Below, piece by piece: positions 24,461 through 31,997 of a stretch of DNA of 32,799 nucleotides. Every line of letters starts with the position of its first letter. The stretch's first letter is position 1. The stretch spans positions 1 to 32,799 of the forward strand of contig JBJMSU010000154.1 in NCBI GenBank assembly GCA_045801465.1. The letters run 5' to 3'. Under the pieces are notes generated by a model that was not told the origin of the DNA, made no database searches, and saw only the letters and a list, made by a program, of their open reading frames with translations. The DNA is from DATFWC01 sp045801465 (lineage in GTDB: Bacteria > Pseudomonadota > Alphaproteobacteria > Rhizobiales > Xanthobacteraceae). Position numbers and translations under genes: made by a program.

Positions 24461-24739
24461 TCAGTGATATTGCTCGAAATCAACCCGCACCGCATCGCCA
24501 TGCTCGAATTCGAAGGTGATGCACCAGGGGCCATTGACGTGAACCGTGTAGCGAGTCGGCCTGTAACCTTTGAGCGCATGGAAATCGAAACCGGGAATGT
24601 TCATTTCTTCCGGCCTTGCTGCGACGTCCAGCCGATCGAGCCGAATAAGAATGCGCTTGTGCATCTTGCCATCAATTTTACCGGTGCGGCCGGTAGACCA
24701 GAGGTCGGCAAGAGCTTTGCTTCGGAACGACTTGATCAT
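24461..24739 (-). CDS. higB: HigB-family (RelE-like) toxin
   Basis: A 92-residue toxin of the RelE/HigB fold, a ribosome-dependent mRNA endonuclease in characterised members. MIKSFRSKALADLWSTGRT, RLDRLDVAARPEEMNIPGFDFHALKGY and YTVHVNGPWCITFEFEHGDAVRVDFEQYH all follow the family pattern. The order is toxin first, antitoxin second, typical of hig loci. The reading frame stays open upstream, but the family always starts at MIKSF, so ATG 24739 is used. It has no ribosome site, and the -10 element lies only 4 bases before it. Confidence 0.93.
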   Translation of the reverse strand: MIKSFRSKALADLWSTGRTGKIDGKMHKRILIRLDRLDVAARPEEMNIPGFDFHALKGYRPTRYTVHVNGPWCITFEFEHGDAVRVDFEQYH

Positions 24740-24743
24740 CAGC

Positions 24744-24772
24744 AGTGTAAGCCAATTGCTTACGATCGTCAA
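24744..24772 (-). promoter_or_regulatory. higBA promoter with embedded operator
   Basis: On the minus strand, TTGACG (24772-24767) and TACACT (24749-24744) are separated by exactly 17 bases, a near-consensus housekeeping promoter. The 17-base palindrome GTAAGCCAATTGCTTAC (24747-24763; one mismatched pair) fills the spacer and touches the -10. This is where a HigA operator would block polymerase. Confidence 0.75.
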
Positions 24773-24951
24773 CGGATAGCTGACATCCGTCCGTGGCGCA
24801 ACCGGCGCGAAAATGGCATGCGCGATCGATGGTCTTCTCGACCGGCTCCGCCGGAAGGCCGGGCGCGTGGCAGCGCTCGCCTTATCCGGCCGCGAAGGCA
24901 CGACGAGCACGACTCGAGGCGTCGGTCCGTGGCGATGCGCGGGGGCTTAGG

Positions 24952-25569
24952 TCAAATTCGCCGCAGTTCCTGGGCGGCGCGGGCGAGCACGTCGACCACC
25001 TTGGCTTCTGCATCGACATCGTCCGCGAGGCGCTTGGCGGCAACGTCGCGCAGGTTTTCCAGGGCCGCTCGCACCAGCTGCGGCAGCCCATTGCGCTCGT
25101 GTTCGCGCTCGTCAGAGCCGAAGCGGCGGCGCATCCGCGAAATCTTCTCGCCGACGGCGGACAGCCGCTCCAGCACCGCGTCGACGAAGTCGCGGTTCTC
25201 GTTCAGGTAGGCGCGGCCCTCGTCGGTGATGGTGTAGAGCTTCTTCGCCCCCTCGGCTTGCGCGGTGACGTAGCCCATCTCCTCCAGGTACGTGAGGGTC
25301 GGATAGACCATGCCGGGGCTCGGGGCATACCAGCCCTCGGTCTTGTCCTCGAGCACCTTGATGATCTCGTAGCCGTGACGCGGCTGCTCGGCGATCAGCG
25401 CCAGGGCGATCAGGCGAAGGTCGCCGGTCGCCAGCATGCGCCCGGCGCGAATCATGTCGCCGCCGCCCATGCCGTGACGCCCGCCCCAGCCGCCGCCATG
25501 CCGGCGCCGCCACCCGCGTCCGCCCACCCACAGGCGGGCGTCCGGTCCACAATGTCTCATACCAAACAT
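24952..25569 (-). CDS. PadR-family transcriptional regulator
   Basis: A 205-residue regulator. A glycine-, histidine- and arginine-rich N-terminus (about 1-45, GRGWRRRHGGGWGGRHGMGGG) precedes the winged-helix domain LRLIALALIAEQPRHGYEIIKVLEDKTEGWYAPSPGMVYPTLTYLEEMGYVTAQAEGAKKLYTITDEGRAYL. This is the PadR signature, with the conserved HGYEI and PGMVYPTL blocks. A long C-terminal helical region follows. ATG 25569 has GGAGAAG upstream. The histidine-rich start could bind metal, as suggested for similar proteins, but this is inference. No obvious target gene is adjacent; its own promoter carries matched repeats suggesting autorepression. Confidence 0.92.
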   Translation of the reverse strand: MFGMRHCGPDARLWVGGRGWRRRHGGGWGGRHGMGGGDMIRAGRMLATGDLRLIALALIAEQPRHGYEIIKVLEDKTEGWYAPSPGMVYPTLTYLEEMGYVTAQAEGAKKLYTITDEGRAYLNENRDFVDAVLERLSAVGEKISRMRRRFGSDEREHERNGLPQLVRAALENLRDVAAKRLADDVDAEAKVVDVLARAAQELRRI

Positions 25570-25592
25570 TATTTCTTCTCCGACGTTTTCGA

Positions 25593-25635
25593 TATATCTT
25601 ATGATATCTCCGCTCCGAAGCTATTTCAAGATATA
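25593..25635 (-). promoter_or_regulatory. padR promoter flanked by inverted repeats
   Basis: On the minus strand, TTGAAA (25629-25624) and TATCAT (25606-25601) are 17 bases apart. Perfect 8-base inverted repeats, TATATCTT and AAGATATA, flank them: one at 25628-25635 overlaps the -35, and the other at 25593-25600 directly follows the -10. A dimer at each arm, or looping between them, would repress the gene. A separate 7-base inverted repeat, CGCGCAG/CTGCGCG, lies upstream (25644-25669). Confidence 0.65.
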
Positions 25636-25715
25636 TTTTCGCCCGCGCAGATGAGTTTAAAGCTGCGCGAGTCCAGTAGTTTATCTGCATTGGGCGGGCA
25701 GTGCGGTGCTGAGCC

Positions 25716-26735
25716 TCAGGGCGAGGCCAGCGCCTTAGCCACGAACGCGTCCGTGTAGGTCGCCGTCACGTCGATGCGGGCGCCGGCGACCTCGGGGTCG
25801 AATTCCTTCAGCACCCGGTAGGCGACCTCCGCGCCCTCGCGGCTGAAGCGGCCGTCCGGCGAATACATCGGCAGGCTGTTCTTGATCGACTGGATGTAGA
25901 GCCCCTTGTCGCCGAGCGCGTATTCCTCCGGCATCACGGCGGCGATCTCGTCCGCCGAGCGGCCCGCCATCCATTTCAGGCCGCGCACGAAGGCGTTGGC
26001 CAGTGCCTGCACGGTGCGCGGATTCTTCTCGAGGAAAGCGGCGGGTGCGTAGAGCGTGGCTGCCGGATAGATGCCTCCGAAGATCGCCCGCGTGCCGTCC
26101 TCCGTGCGCGTATCGGCGACGACCTTGATCAGCTTCTGGCTCTCCAACAGGGAGATCACCGGATCGACATTGACGATCGCATCGATCTCGCCGCGACGCA
26201 CGGCGGCGACGGCGCTCGCCGAAGCCCCGACGCCGACGAACGACGCGTCGTCTCGCTTGAGGCCGTTCCGCACCATGACGTATTGCGCCATGAAGTGGGT
26301 TCCCGAGCCGGGTGCGGTGATGCCGATCTTCGTGCCCTTGAGATCTTTCGGGCCGCCATAGGCCTGCGCCTTGGTGGCGAGCACCCCGAGCACATAGCCG
26401 GGATAGCGGCCGAGCTGGACCACGCCGACCACCGGCTGGCCTTTCGCCTGCATCTGGATGGTGTGATCGAACGATCCCGTCACCACGTCGGCGCTGCCGC
26501 CGATCAGCGCCTGCAGCGCGCGGGCGCCGCCGGCAAAATCGGAAATCTCGACGTCCAGCCCCTGCTCGCGAAACAGCCCGAGGCGCTCGACGACCGTGAG
26601 CGGCAGATAGAACAAAGCCGGCTTGCCGCCGACCGCGAGGCGCACTTTGCCAAGTTCGGGTTTGTCCTGCGCGCGTGCCGGCAGTGCGGCGAGCATGGCG
26701 AGAACGACGATTGCGACGATGCGCCAGCAGCTCAT
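25716..26735 (-). CDS. NMT1/SsuA-type ABC transporter substrate-binding protein
   Basis: A 339-residue periplasmic binding protein. The signal peptide (VAIVVLAMLAALPARAQ) is followed by KVRLAVGGKPALFYLPLTVVERLGLFREQGLDVEISDFAGGARALQALIGGSADVVTGSFDHTIQMQAKG, the layout of the NMT1/SsuA/TauA superfamily. GTKIGITAPGSGTHFMAQYVM and GEIDAIVNVDPVISLL agree. Members bind sulfonates, nitrate, pyrimidine precursors or taurine-like compounds. GGGAGAAC lies before the ATG. No permease or ATPase gene is next to it, so it is an orphan here and the ligand is unknown. Confidence 0.9.
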   Translation of the reverse strand: MSCWRIVAIVVLAMLAALPARAQDKPELGKVRLAVGGKPALFYLPLTVVERLGLFREQGLDVEISDFAGGARALQALIGGSADVVTGSFDHTIQMQAKGQPVVGVVQLGRYPGYVLGVLATKAQAYGGPKDLKGTKIGITAPGSGTHFMAQYVMVRNGLKRDDASFVGVGASASAVAAVRRGEIDAIVNVDPVISLLESQKLIKVVADTRTEDGTRAIFGGIYPAATLYAPAAFLEKNPRTVQALANAFVRGLKWMAGRSADEIAAVMPEEYALGDKGLYIQSIKNSLPMYSPDGRFSREGAEVAYRVLKEFDPEVAGARIDVTATYTDAFVAKALASP

Positions 26736-26856
26736 GACGGTTCTCCCGCGCGTTCGGCTTTCGGCCCAATGGGCAAACCCGATGATGTCCCTGAACTGCT
26801 AGAACTCGCAACCAGCGAATTCGATCGCCGGCAATGAACGCGAGGGGAGGGACCGC

Positions 26857-27633
26857 ATGTCGGCTTTGCGCTTCGATGGCCAGTCCGTGTTCGTGGCGGG
26901 CGGAACCAGCGGCATCAATCTGGCGATTGCCGATGCGTTCGCGGCCCATGGGGCCAACGTGGCGGTGATGAGCCGCGCGCAGGAGAAGGTCGATGCGGCG
27001 GTGGCGTCACTGCGGCGCCATGGCACCACGGTGGCCGGCTATGCGGCCGACGTGCGCAACTATGCGGCCGTGGCCGCGGCCCTTGCCGCCGCCCGCGACG
27101 CGATCGGCGAATTCGATGTCCTGGTGTCGGGTGCGGCCGGCAACTTCCCGGCCAGCGCGCTCGACATGTCGCCCAACGCCTTCAAGGCGGTGGTCGATAT
27201 CGACCTGATTGGCGCCTTTCATGTGCTCAAAGCCGCCCACGCGCATCTGAAGAAGCCCGGCGCGGCCATCATCATGATCTCGGCGCCGCAGGCCGTGCAT
27301 GCGCGGGCGCAGCAATCTCACGTGTGCGCCGCCAAGTCGGGCGCCGACATGCTGATGCGCGTCGTTGCCCTGGAATGGGCAGCCGACGGCATCCGCGTCA
27401 ATGCCGTCATTCCCGGACCGATCGCCGACACCGAGGGCATGCGGCGGCTGGCGCCGACGCCGGAGGCCGAGGCCAGCGTGCGCAGGGCCGTGCCCCTGGG
27501 GCGCATGGGACGCAAGGAGGAGGTCGCCGACCTCGCGCTGTTCCTCGCCTCGCCGATGGCGTCGTTCATCACCGGCGCCGTCATTCCGGTGGACGGCGGC
27601 GTCACGGCGGTGGGAAACCATTATGCCGGCTGA
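26857..27633 (+). CDS. SDR oxidoreductase, 2,4-dienoyl-CoA reductase-like
   Basis: A 258-residue short-chain dehydrogenase/reductase. The cofactor motif is GGTSGIN (15-21), with R40 after strand two favouring NADP(H). The catalytic serine position is S142 (MISAP). In the usual YxxxK the tyrosine is valine: VCAAK, V156 and K160. The 2,4-dienoyl-CoA reductase group also lacks this tyrosine, and the later NAVIPGPIADTEGMRRL closely follows that group's PGPI..TEG.RRL. It would reduce dienoyl-CoA during breakdown of unsaturated fatty acids. GAGGGGAGGGA precedes the ATG. It stands alone on +, between two minus-strand genes. Confidence 0.85.
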   Translation: MSALRFDGQSVFVAGGTSGINLAIADAFAAHGANVAVMSRAQEKVDAAVASLRRHGTTVAGYAADVRNYAAVAAALAAARDAIGEFDVLVSGAAGNFPASALDMSPNAFKAVVDIDLIGAFHVLKAAHAHLKKPGAAIIMISAPQAVHARAQQSHVCAAKSGADMLMRVVALEWAADGIRVNAVIPGPIADTEGMRRLAPTPEAEASVRRAVPLGRMGRKEEVADLALFLASPMASFITGAVIPVDGGVTAVGNHYAG

Positions 27634-27645
27634 TCGCCTCCTGCC

Positions 27646-28785
27646 TTACAGAGCCCACAGCGCTTCGTAAGACGGCTTCAATGGAAGCCAAAAAGGGATA
27701 CGGCGTTTCGCAAGCCAGTAAGGGCGCCAGAGCTGCCGCCACGCGGAAGCGTCGAACTGCGCCTTCCCCCAGTCGAGCCGCTGGATAGCGATGCGCGATA
27801 GATCATGCTGGTGCAGCCAGCGGGTCGCCGCCCACCAGACCTCAACAGGTGCTTCCTTGTTCTTGGCCGCTCGCAGCTCGTGCACGATCAGCAACGGCGC
27901 AACGGGCATCCTCGCGACCTCGAGCGTGGCCACCCTTTGCCCGCCCCTTCTGATGCTCCAGAAACGTGCTCGATTGTGAGCGACGTGGTCACCGAATCTG
28001 CAAAGGCAGTTCTGCATCCGAGCCGCCTCTTCGGCGATGCTGTCGGCCGAATCGAGCGGCGTGAACTCGTATCCGTCGACACATCCCGGCTCTACCCACA
28101 TGTCGGCGAGCGGCGCTTCGCCGAGGTGGAGACGCAACGCCACTTTCTCGCGCCAATCCTCCGCTGCGTCGAGGGCGCTGCTCAAGCGCATTCCAGGATG
28201 CCAAGGCTTGTCGGCGAGACGGTGCCCACGCGTCCCGGGACGAAGGGAGAACCAGGCCCACAGGATGATCAGCCGCAGTCGGCGCAGGTTCATACTGTTC
28301 GTGTTGCGGGTGAGCTCGCGCGCAATCCATATGGCAAGGAGCTCGTGTCCCCAAACCGCGGCATCGGCCACCGCCTCGAGCCAGAGCGGCGCAAGCTTGG
28401 GCGAGCGCGGCAGGTGGTTTACAATCCTTCGGTCGAAGAACTCATTTTCCGGCAACAGCGGCAGCGGGCGTACCAAGCCATCGACCGGCAGCTTCCGCAG
28501 CCAAAGGGGAGCTCCCGCGGCTTGCGCGACCTGCGAAAGCGAACGGCCTTCGATCACATGTGCGACGGCTGGCCTGACGTGGAGTCCCCGGCGCGGAACA
28601 GCGAGCGCGAACAGCAACACCGGAAAGCTCACGGCGAGTTCGGCCAGGCGCGGATGGCGACCGGCGAGGGCGCGCACGGAGGCTTGCGCGCCGGGTGAAT
28701 ATCTCGCCAGGCGCCGCTCTATGAGAGCAGTCCGCGTCTCGGCCGCACGCGCGTGCAGACGAGAGCCCGTCTCCGTCATGGACAT
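27646..28785 (-). CDS. PcfJ-like protein of unknown function
   Basis: A 379-residue basic protein rich in tryptophan and arginine. The C-terminal half has AARMQNCLCRFGDHVAHNRARFWSIRRGGQRVATLEVAR followed by VEVWWAATRWLHQHD. This matches the pattern of PcfJ-like proteins (a M-x-x-C-[LV] block, then a strand with VATLE), first named from a conjugative plasmid region. The N-terminal half is helical and unrecognised. ATG 28785 has no clear ribosome site; ATG 28779 is an alternative. No conjugation gene is near. Upstream on the same strand are a possible promoter, a 14-codon ORF and a hairpin, which may be a leader region. Codon use looks like that of its neighbours. Confidence 0.65.
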   Translation of the reverse strand: MSMTETGSRLHARAAETRTALIERRLARYSPGAQASVRALAGRHPRLAELAVSFPVLLFALAVPRRGLHVRPAVAHVIEGRSLSQVAQAAGAPLWLRKLPVDGLVRPLPLLPENEFFDRRIVNHLPRSPKLAPLWLEAVADAAVWGHELLAIWIARELTRNTNSMNLRRLRLIILWAWFSLRPGTRGHRLADKPWHPGMRLSSALDAAEDWREKVALRLHLGEAPLADMWVEPGCVDGYEFTPLDSADSIAEEAARMQNCLCRFGDHVAHNRARFWSIRRGGQRVATLEVARMPVAPLLIVHELRAAKNKEAPVEVWWAATRWLHQHDLSRIAIQRLDWGKAQFDASAWRQLWRPYWLAKRRIPFWLPLKPSYEALWAL

Positions 28786-28802
28786 TGTGCGTTCGTTCGC
28801 CA

Positions 28803-28825
28803 GCGGCGAGCCATCCGGCTGCCGC
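28803..28825 (-). other. hairpin before the PcfJ-like gene
   Basis: GCGGC/GCCGC (28803-28807 and 28821-28825) and AGCC/GGCT (28809-28812 and 28817-28820) form a 9-pair stem with one bulged base and an ATCC loop. It begins 17 bases before the ATG of the PcfJ-like gene, in the position of an attenuator or translational control stem. Confidence 0.4.
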
Positions 28826-28890
28826 CGATACGAGCTGGGTTTTCGAATGGGATCGGGCCGCGCCCGGGATTCAACCGGGGCAGCGCCGCG

Positions 28891-28935
28891 TCAAATATCG
28901 CGGAACCAGTACGGGAAGCGCACGATGTCCAACAT
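28891..28935 (-). CDS. possible 14-residue leader peptide
   Basis: ATG 28935 to TGA 28891 encodes MLDIVRFPYWFRDI. AGGGAGG lies five bases before the ATG, one of the best ribosome sites in the window, and a promoter-like pair sits about 34 bases further upstream. Four of its 14 residues are aromatic (F, Y, W, F). The stretch 28786-29103 is otherwise free of genes I can support. I do not recognise the peptide. It could be a regulatory leader for the gene at 27646 or an independent small protein. Confidence 0.4.
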   Translation of the reverse strand: MLDIVRFPYWFRDI

Positions 28936-28968
28936 GGTCGCCTCCCTCGGCGATGGTTGGGGGGATGT

Positions 28969-28998
28969 CGATTAGACGATCTTTACTTGCAAGGCAAG
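28969..28998 (-). promoter_or_regulatory. candidate promoter before the leader ORF
   Basis: On the minus strand, TTGCCT (28997-28992) and TAATCG (28974-28969) are 17 bases apart. The -35 lies inside the palindrome CTTGCAAGGCAAG (28986-28998; 5-base arms, 3-base centre), a possible operator. Confidence 0.4.
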
Positions 28999-29103
28999 CT
29001 GGCCGCCGGATCGGGATTCATCAGGCGGCATCACTGTGCACGAAGCACGATGGGCGTTTCTGATCGGACCATCAAAGGAGCAAGCCGCCTGACGATCGGA
29101 GAG

Positions 29104-30135
29104 CTATGGCTTGATCGCCTGCTTGGCCTTCGCGACGATCTCCTTCGGCGCGGCGTAGAGCTTCTCCACCAGCGCCTGCACGTTCGCGCCGGGCAGCGGC
29201 GCGATGTCGATGCGCAGCTTTTCGGCCTCGTCGAGCAGCTCCTTGTCGTTCATCGTGGCATCGAAGGCGGTACGCAAGGTCTCGAGCGCCGCGGCGGGCG
29301 TGCCCGGCGGCGCGATATAGGAGCGGTGGAACACGGTCTGGCTGATCACCAGCTCGACCACTTTGCGATCCTCCTCGCTCTTGACGTACTGCCAGACGCT
29401 CGGCACGCCCATGCGGGTCAGCTCCGGATGCGGATCGAGGCTCACCTGCAGCAGCACGTTGATCTTGTCGTCGCGGATCCAGTCCGGCCTCTGCGACTTC
29501 ACGCTCGACCAGTCCCAGCCGCACACGCCGTCGAGTTCGCCGCGCTCCAGTGCCAGCGCGATGTCGGGCGTTCCGCGATAGCCCGACACGACGTCGTACC
29601 GGGCGCCGGACGTGCGCTTGTGCAGATAGCCGTATTCCTGCGTCGAATCGTTGGTTGACACGCCGCCGAACACGGCCTTCTCCCGCAGCAGGTCGTCGAA
29701 CGTCCTGATCTTCGTGCCCTTGAGGGCGACACATACGCGGGTGCCGCTGTTGGCGGTGCCGACGTAGAGCACCTTGGTGGGATCGAACAGCGCGTCTGCG
29801 CGGTCGTCGAGCAGCGGGCCCATGATGGCGCCCGGCATGATGGCGCCGATGCTGGTGCCGTCCTTGGGGGCGATCATGCTGATGAACTGCGCGGCCTTGG
29901 CGCTGCCGGCGCCCGGCATGTTCTTGACCACGATGGTCGGTTTCCCTGGGATATATCGCGCAAGATGGCGGGCGACCAGGCGCGCGTAGATGTCGTAGCC
30001 GCCGCCGGGCGGCGTCCCGATGATGAACTCGATGGTCTTGCCGGCGTAGTAATCGGCCGCCGCTGGCGTCATCGCACCGATGGCGAGGACGGACGCAAGG
30101 AGGAGCGTGCGGCAATAGTTCGGAGCGCAGGTCAT
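29104..30135 (-). CDS. Bug/tripartite tricarboxylate-type receptor
   Basis: A 343-residue periplasmic protein with a signal peptide ending near AAADYYAG. KTIEFIIGTPPGGGYDIYARLVARHLARYIPGKPTIVVKNMPGAGSAKAAQFI is a divergent form of the Bug opening, and YIAPPGTPAAALETLRTAFDATMND is the usual C-terminal block. It is clearly different from the receptor at 22755 and belongs to another branch. It starts 7 bases after the acyl-CoA ligase stop, and its ribosome site (AAGGAGG) lies within the end of that gene. The pair therefore forms an operon, suggesting capture and activation of the same carboxylate. No TctA/TctB membrane genes are present. Confidence 0.9.
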   Translation of the reverse strand: MTCAPNYCRTLLLASVLAIGAMTPAAADYYAGKTIEFIIGTPPGGGYDIYARLVARHLARYIPGKPTIVVKNMPGAGSAKAAQFISMIAPKDGTSIGAIMPGAIMGPLLDDRADALFDPTKVLYVGTANSGTRVCVALKGTKIRTFDDLLREKAVFGGVSTNDSTQEYGYLHKRTSGARYDVVSGYRGTPDIALALERGELDGVCGWDWSSVKSQRPDWIRDDKINVLLQVSLDPHPELTRMGVPSVWQYVKSEEDRKVVELVISQTVFHRSYIAPPGTPAAALETLRTAFDATMNDKELLDEAEKLRIDIAPLPGANVQALVEKLYAAPKEIVAKAKQAIKP

Positions 30136-30142
30136 CGGCAGG

Positions 30143-31771
30143 TCACACCTCCTTGGCCATTTCGCGCAGCTTGAATTTTTGGATCTTGCCGGTCGAGGTC
30201 TTGGGGATCTCGGCGAACACGATGTAGCGCGGGCATTTGAAGGCAGCGAGATTCTTGCGGCACCAGGCGATGAGATCGTCGGCGCTCGCCTTCTCGCCGG
30301 GCTTGAGCTCGACGAAGGCGCACGGGGTCTCGCCCCACTTGTCGTCCGGCTTGGCCACCACGGCGGCGGCCTGCACGGCCGGATGCTTGTAGAGCGTGTC
30401 CTCGACCTCGATCGAGGAGATGTTCTCGCCGCCGGAAATGATGATGTCCTTCGAGCGATCCTTGAGCTGGACGTAGCCGTCGGGATGCATGACGCCGAGG
30501 TCGCCGGAGTGGAACCAGCCGCCCTTGAACTCCTTCTCGGTCGTTGCCTTGTTCTTGAGGTATCCCTTCATGACCACGTTGCCGCGGAACATCACCTCGC
30601 CGATGGTGGCGCCGTCGCGCGGCACGGGTTGCATCGTCTCCGGATCCAGCACGTCGAGCGCTTCGAGGGCCTGGTAGCGCACGCCCTGGCGCGCCTTCTT
30701 GGCGGCCTGGGCGCTCGGGTCCAGCGCGTCCCATTCGCCCCGCCAGTCGTTGACCACGGCAGGACCATAGGTCTCGGTGAGGCCGTAGAGATGGGTGACG
30801 TTGAAGCCGTTCGCCTTCATGGCCGCCAGCACGGCTTCGGGCGGCGGGGCGGCGGCGGTGAAGAACTCGATGACGTGCGGCAGCGGCTTCTTCTCGTTCG
30901 CCGCGGCGTTGAGCAGCGTGGCCATCACGATCGGCGCCCCGCATAGATGGGTGACACGGTGGTTGGCAATCGCATCGTACATGGCGGCGGCGCGCACCTG
31001 GCGCAGGCAGACGTGCGTGCCGGCGACAACCGATATCGACCACGGGAAGCACCACCCATTGCAGTGAAACATCGGCAGGGTCCAGAGATAGACCGGGTGC
31101 TTGCCCATCCCGCAGGTCACGACATTGCCGAGCGCCAGCAGATAGGCGCCGCGGTGGTGGTAGACCACGCCTTTGGGATCGCCCGTCGTGCCGGAAGTGT
31201 AATTCAACGAGATCGCGTCCCACTCGTCATCGGGCATGCGCCACGCGAAGTCGGGATCGCCTTCCTGTAGAAACTCCTCGTACTCGATGCGGCCGAGCCG
31301 CTCGCCGCTGCCGGTGAATTCGCGATCGTCGTAGTCGACGACCAGCGGCTTGACCTTGGCGAGCTTGAGCGCATCCTTGATGGTGCGCGAGAATTCGCGG
31401 TCGGTGATCAGCACCTTGGTCTCGGCGTGATCGAGCGAGAAGGCGATGATGGCGGCATCGAGCCGTGTGTTCAGCGTATTGAGCACGGCGCCGGTCATCG
31501 GCACGCCGTAATGAGCCTCGAGCATCGCCGGCGTGTTGGCGAGCATCGCCGAGACCGTGTCGCCGCGCTTGATGCCGCGCCGGGCCAGCGCCGAGGCGAG
31601 CCGCCGCGCCCGCGCGTAGAATTCGCCGTAGCTCGAACGACCTTGCCCGTGAATGATCGCCGGATGATCGGGGAACACGGCGGCCGCTCGTGACAGGAAC
31701 GTCAGCGGCGTCAGCGGCTGGAAGTTCGCCGGGTTCTTGTCGAGACCGATGTCGTAGGGCTTCTTCGCCAT
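30143..31771 (-). CDS. AMP-forming acyl-CoA ligase (fatty-acyl/medium-chain type)
   Basis: A 542-residue ANL ligase with a complete motif set: phosphate loop YTSGTTGDPKG (191-201), PMFHCNGWCFPW, YGLTETYGP, GWFHSGDLGVMHPDGY, the hinge region KDRSKDIIISGGENIS and the catalytic lysine K529 in PKTSTGKIQKFKLR. The HCNGWCFPW block is typical of the medium-chain/methylmercaptopropionate (DmdB-like) and plant AAE-type group. ATG 31771 is chosen because AAGG lies just upstream and the product starts like relatives (MAKKPYDIGLDKN). It heads an operon with the receptor at 29104. Substrate not determined. Confidence 0.93.
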   Translation of the reverse strand: MAKKPYDIGLDKNPANFQPLTPLTFLSRAAAVFPDHPAIIHGQGRSSYGEFYARARRLASALARRGIKRGDTVSAMLANTPAMLEAHYGVPMTGAVLNTLNTRLDAAIIAFSLDHAETKVLITDREFSRTIKDALKLAKVKPLVVDYDDREFTGSGERLGRIEYEEFLQEGDPDFAWRMPDDEWDAISLNYTSGTTGDPKGVVYHHRGAYLLALGNVVTCGMGKHPVYLWTLPMFHCNGWCFPWSISVVAGTHVCLRQVRAAAMYDAIANHRVTHLCGAPIVMATLLNAAANEKKPLPHVIEFFTAAAPPPEAVLAAMKANGFNVTHLYGLTETYGPAVVNDWRGEWDALDPSAQAAKKARQGVRYQALEALDVLDPETMQPVPRDGATIGEVMFRGNVVMKGYLKNKATTEKEFKGGWFHSGDLGVMHPDGYVQLKDRSKDIIISGGENISSIEVEDTLYKHPAVQAAAVVAKPDDKWGETPCAFVELKPGEKASADDLIAWCRKNLAAFKCPRYIVFAEIPKTSTGKIQKFKLREMAKEV

Positions 31772-31854
31772 GATAGAACCTTCAGGCCCGACCACGGCGA
31801 CGCGGCCGGACGAACGATTATGCCGCCGGAACAACAGCGTTGAAAAGTGCGGCG

Positions 31855-31994
31855 ATGAAGCGCGAGATGATGGCGGCGCGACGGGTGGCGGCGGCTCTCC
31901 TCGCCGTCGCGGCGAGCGAGCCCACGCCGGCGCAGGATTATCCGAGCCGGCCGGTCACCATCGTGCTGACGCCGGCGCCGGGGCCGGCCTGGAG
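31855..31994 (+). pseudogene. N-terminal remnant of a Bug-type receptor
   Basis: From about 31855 the + strand reads a signal-peptide-like stretch (AARRVAAALLAVAASEPTPAQ) and then DYPSRPVTIVLTPAPG, the standard first strand of a Bug receptor. It then stops making sense as a receptor and meets the stop codon of the minus-strand phosphodiesterase gene at 31998. At most about 45 codons remain of some 320, so this is a fragment. It is probably left from a deletion or rearrangement. Confidence 0.65.
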
Positions 31995-31997
31995 TAA

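Noticed and set aside
24461..24910. A longer, 149-residue form of HigB starting at 24910
   Set aside because: The extra 57 residues show no family similarity and cross the -35, operator and -10 of the promoter; the family starts at MIKSF.
22664..25569. A genomic island or prophage around higBA
   Set aside because: A toxin-antitoxin pair, a terminator and a pseudogene are present, but no integrase, transposase, tRNA or flanking direct repeats were seen.
29050..29658. A + strand frame starting MGVSDRTIKGASRLTIGELW before the receptor end
   Set aside because: It continues as an antisense shadow of the receptor gene and has no family motif.
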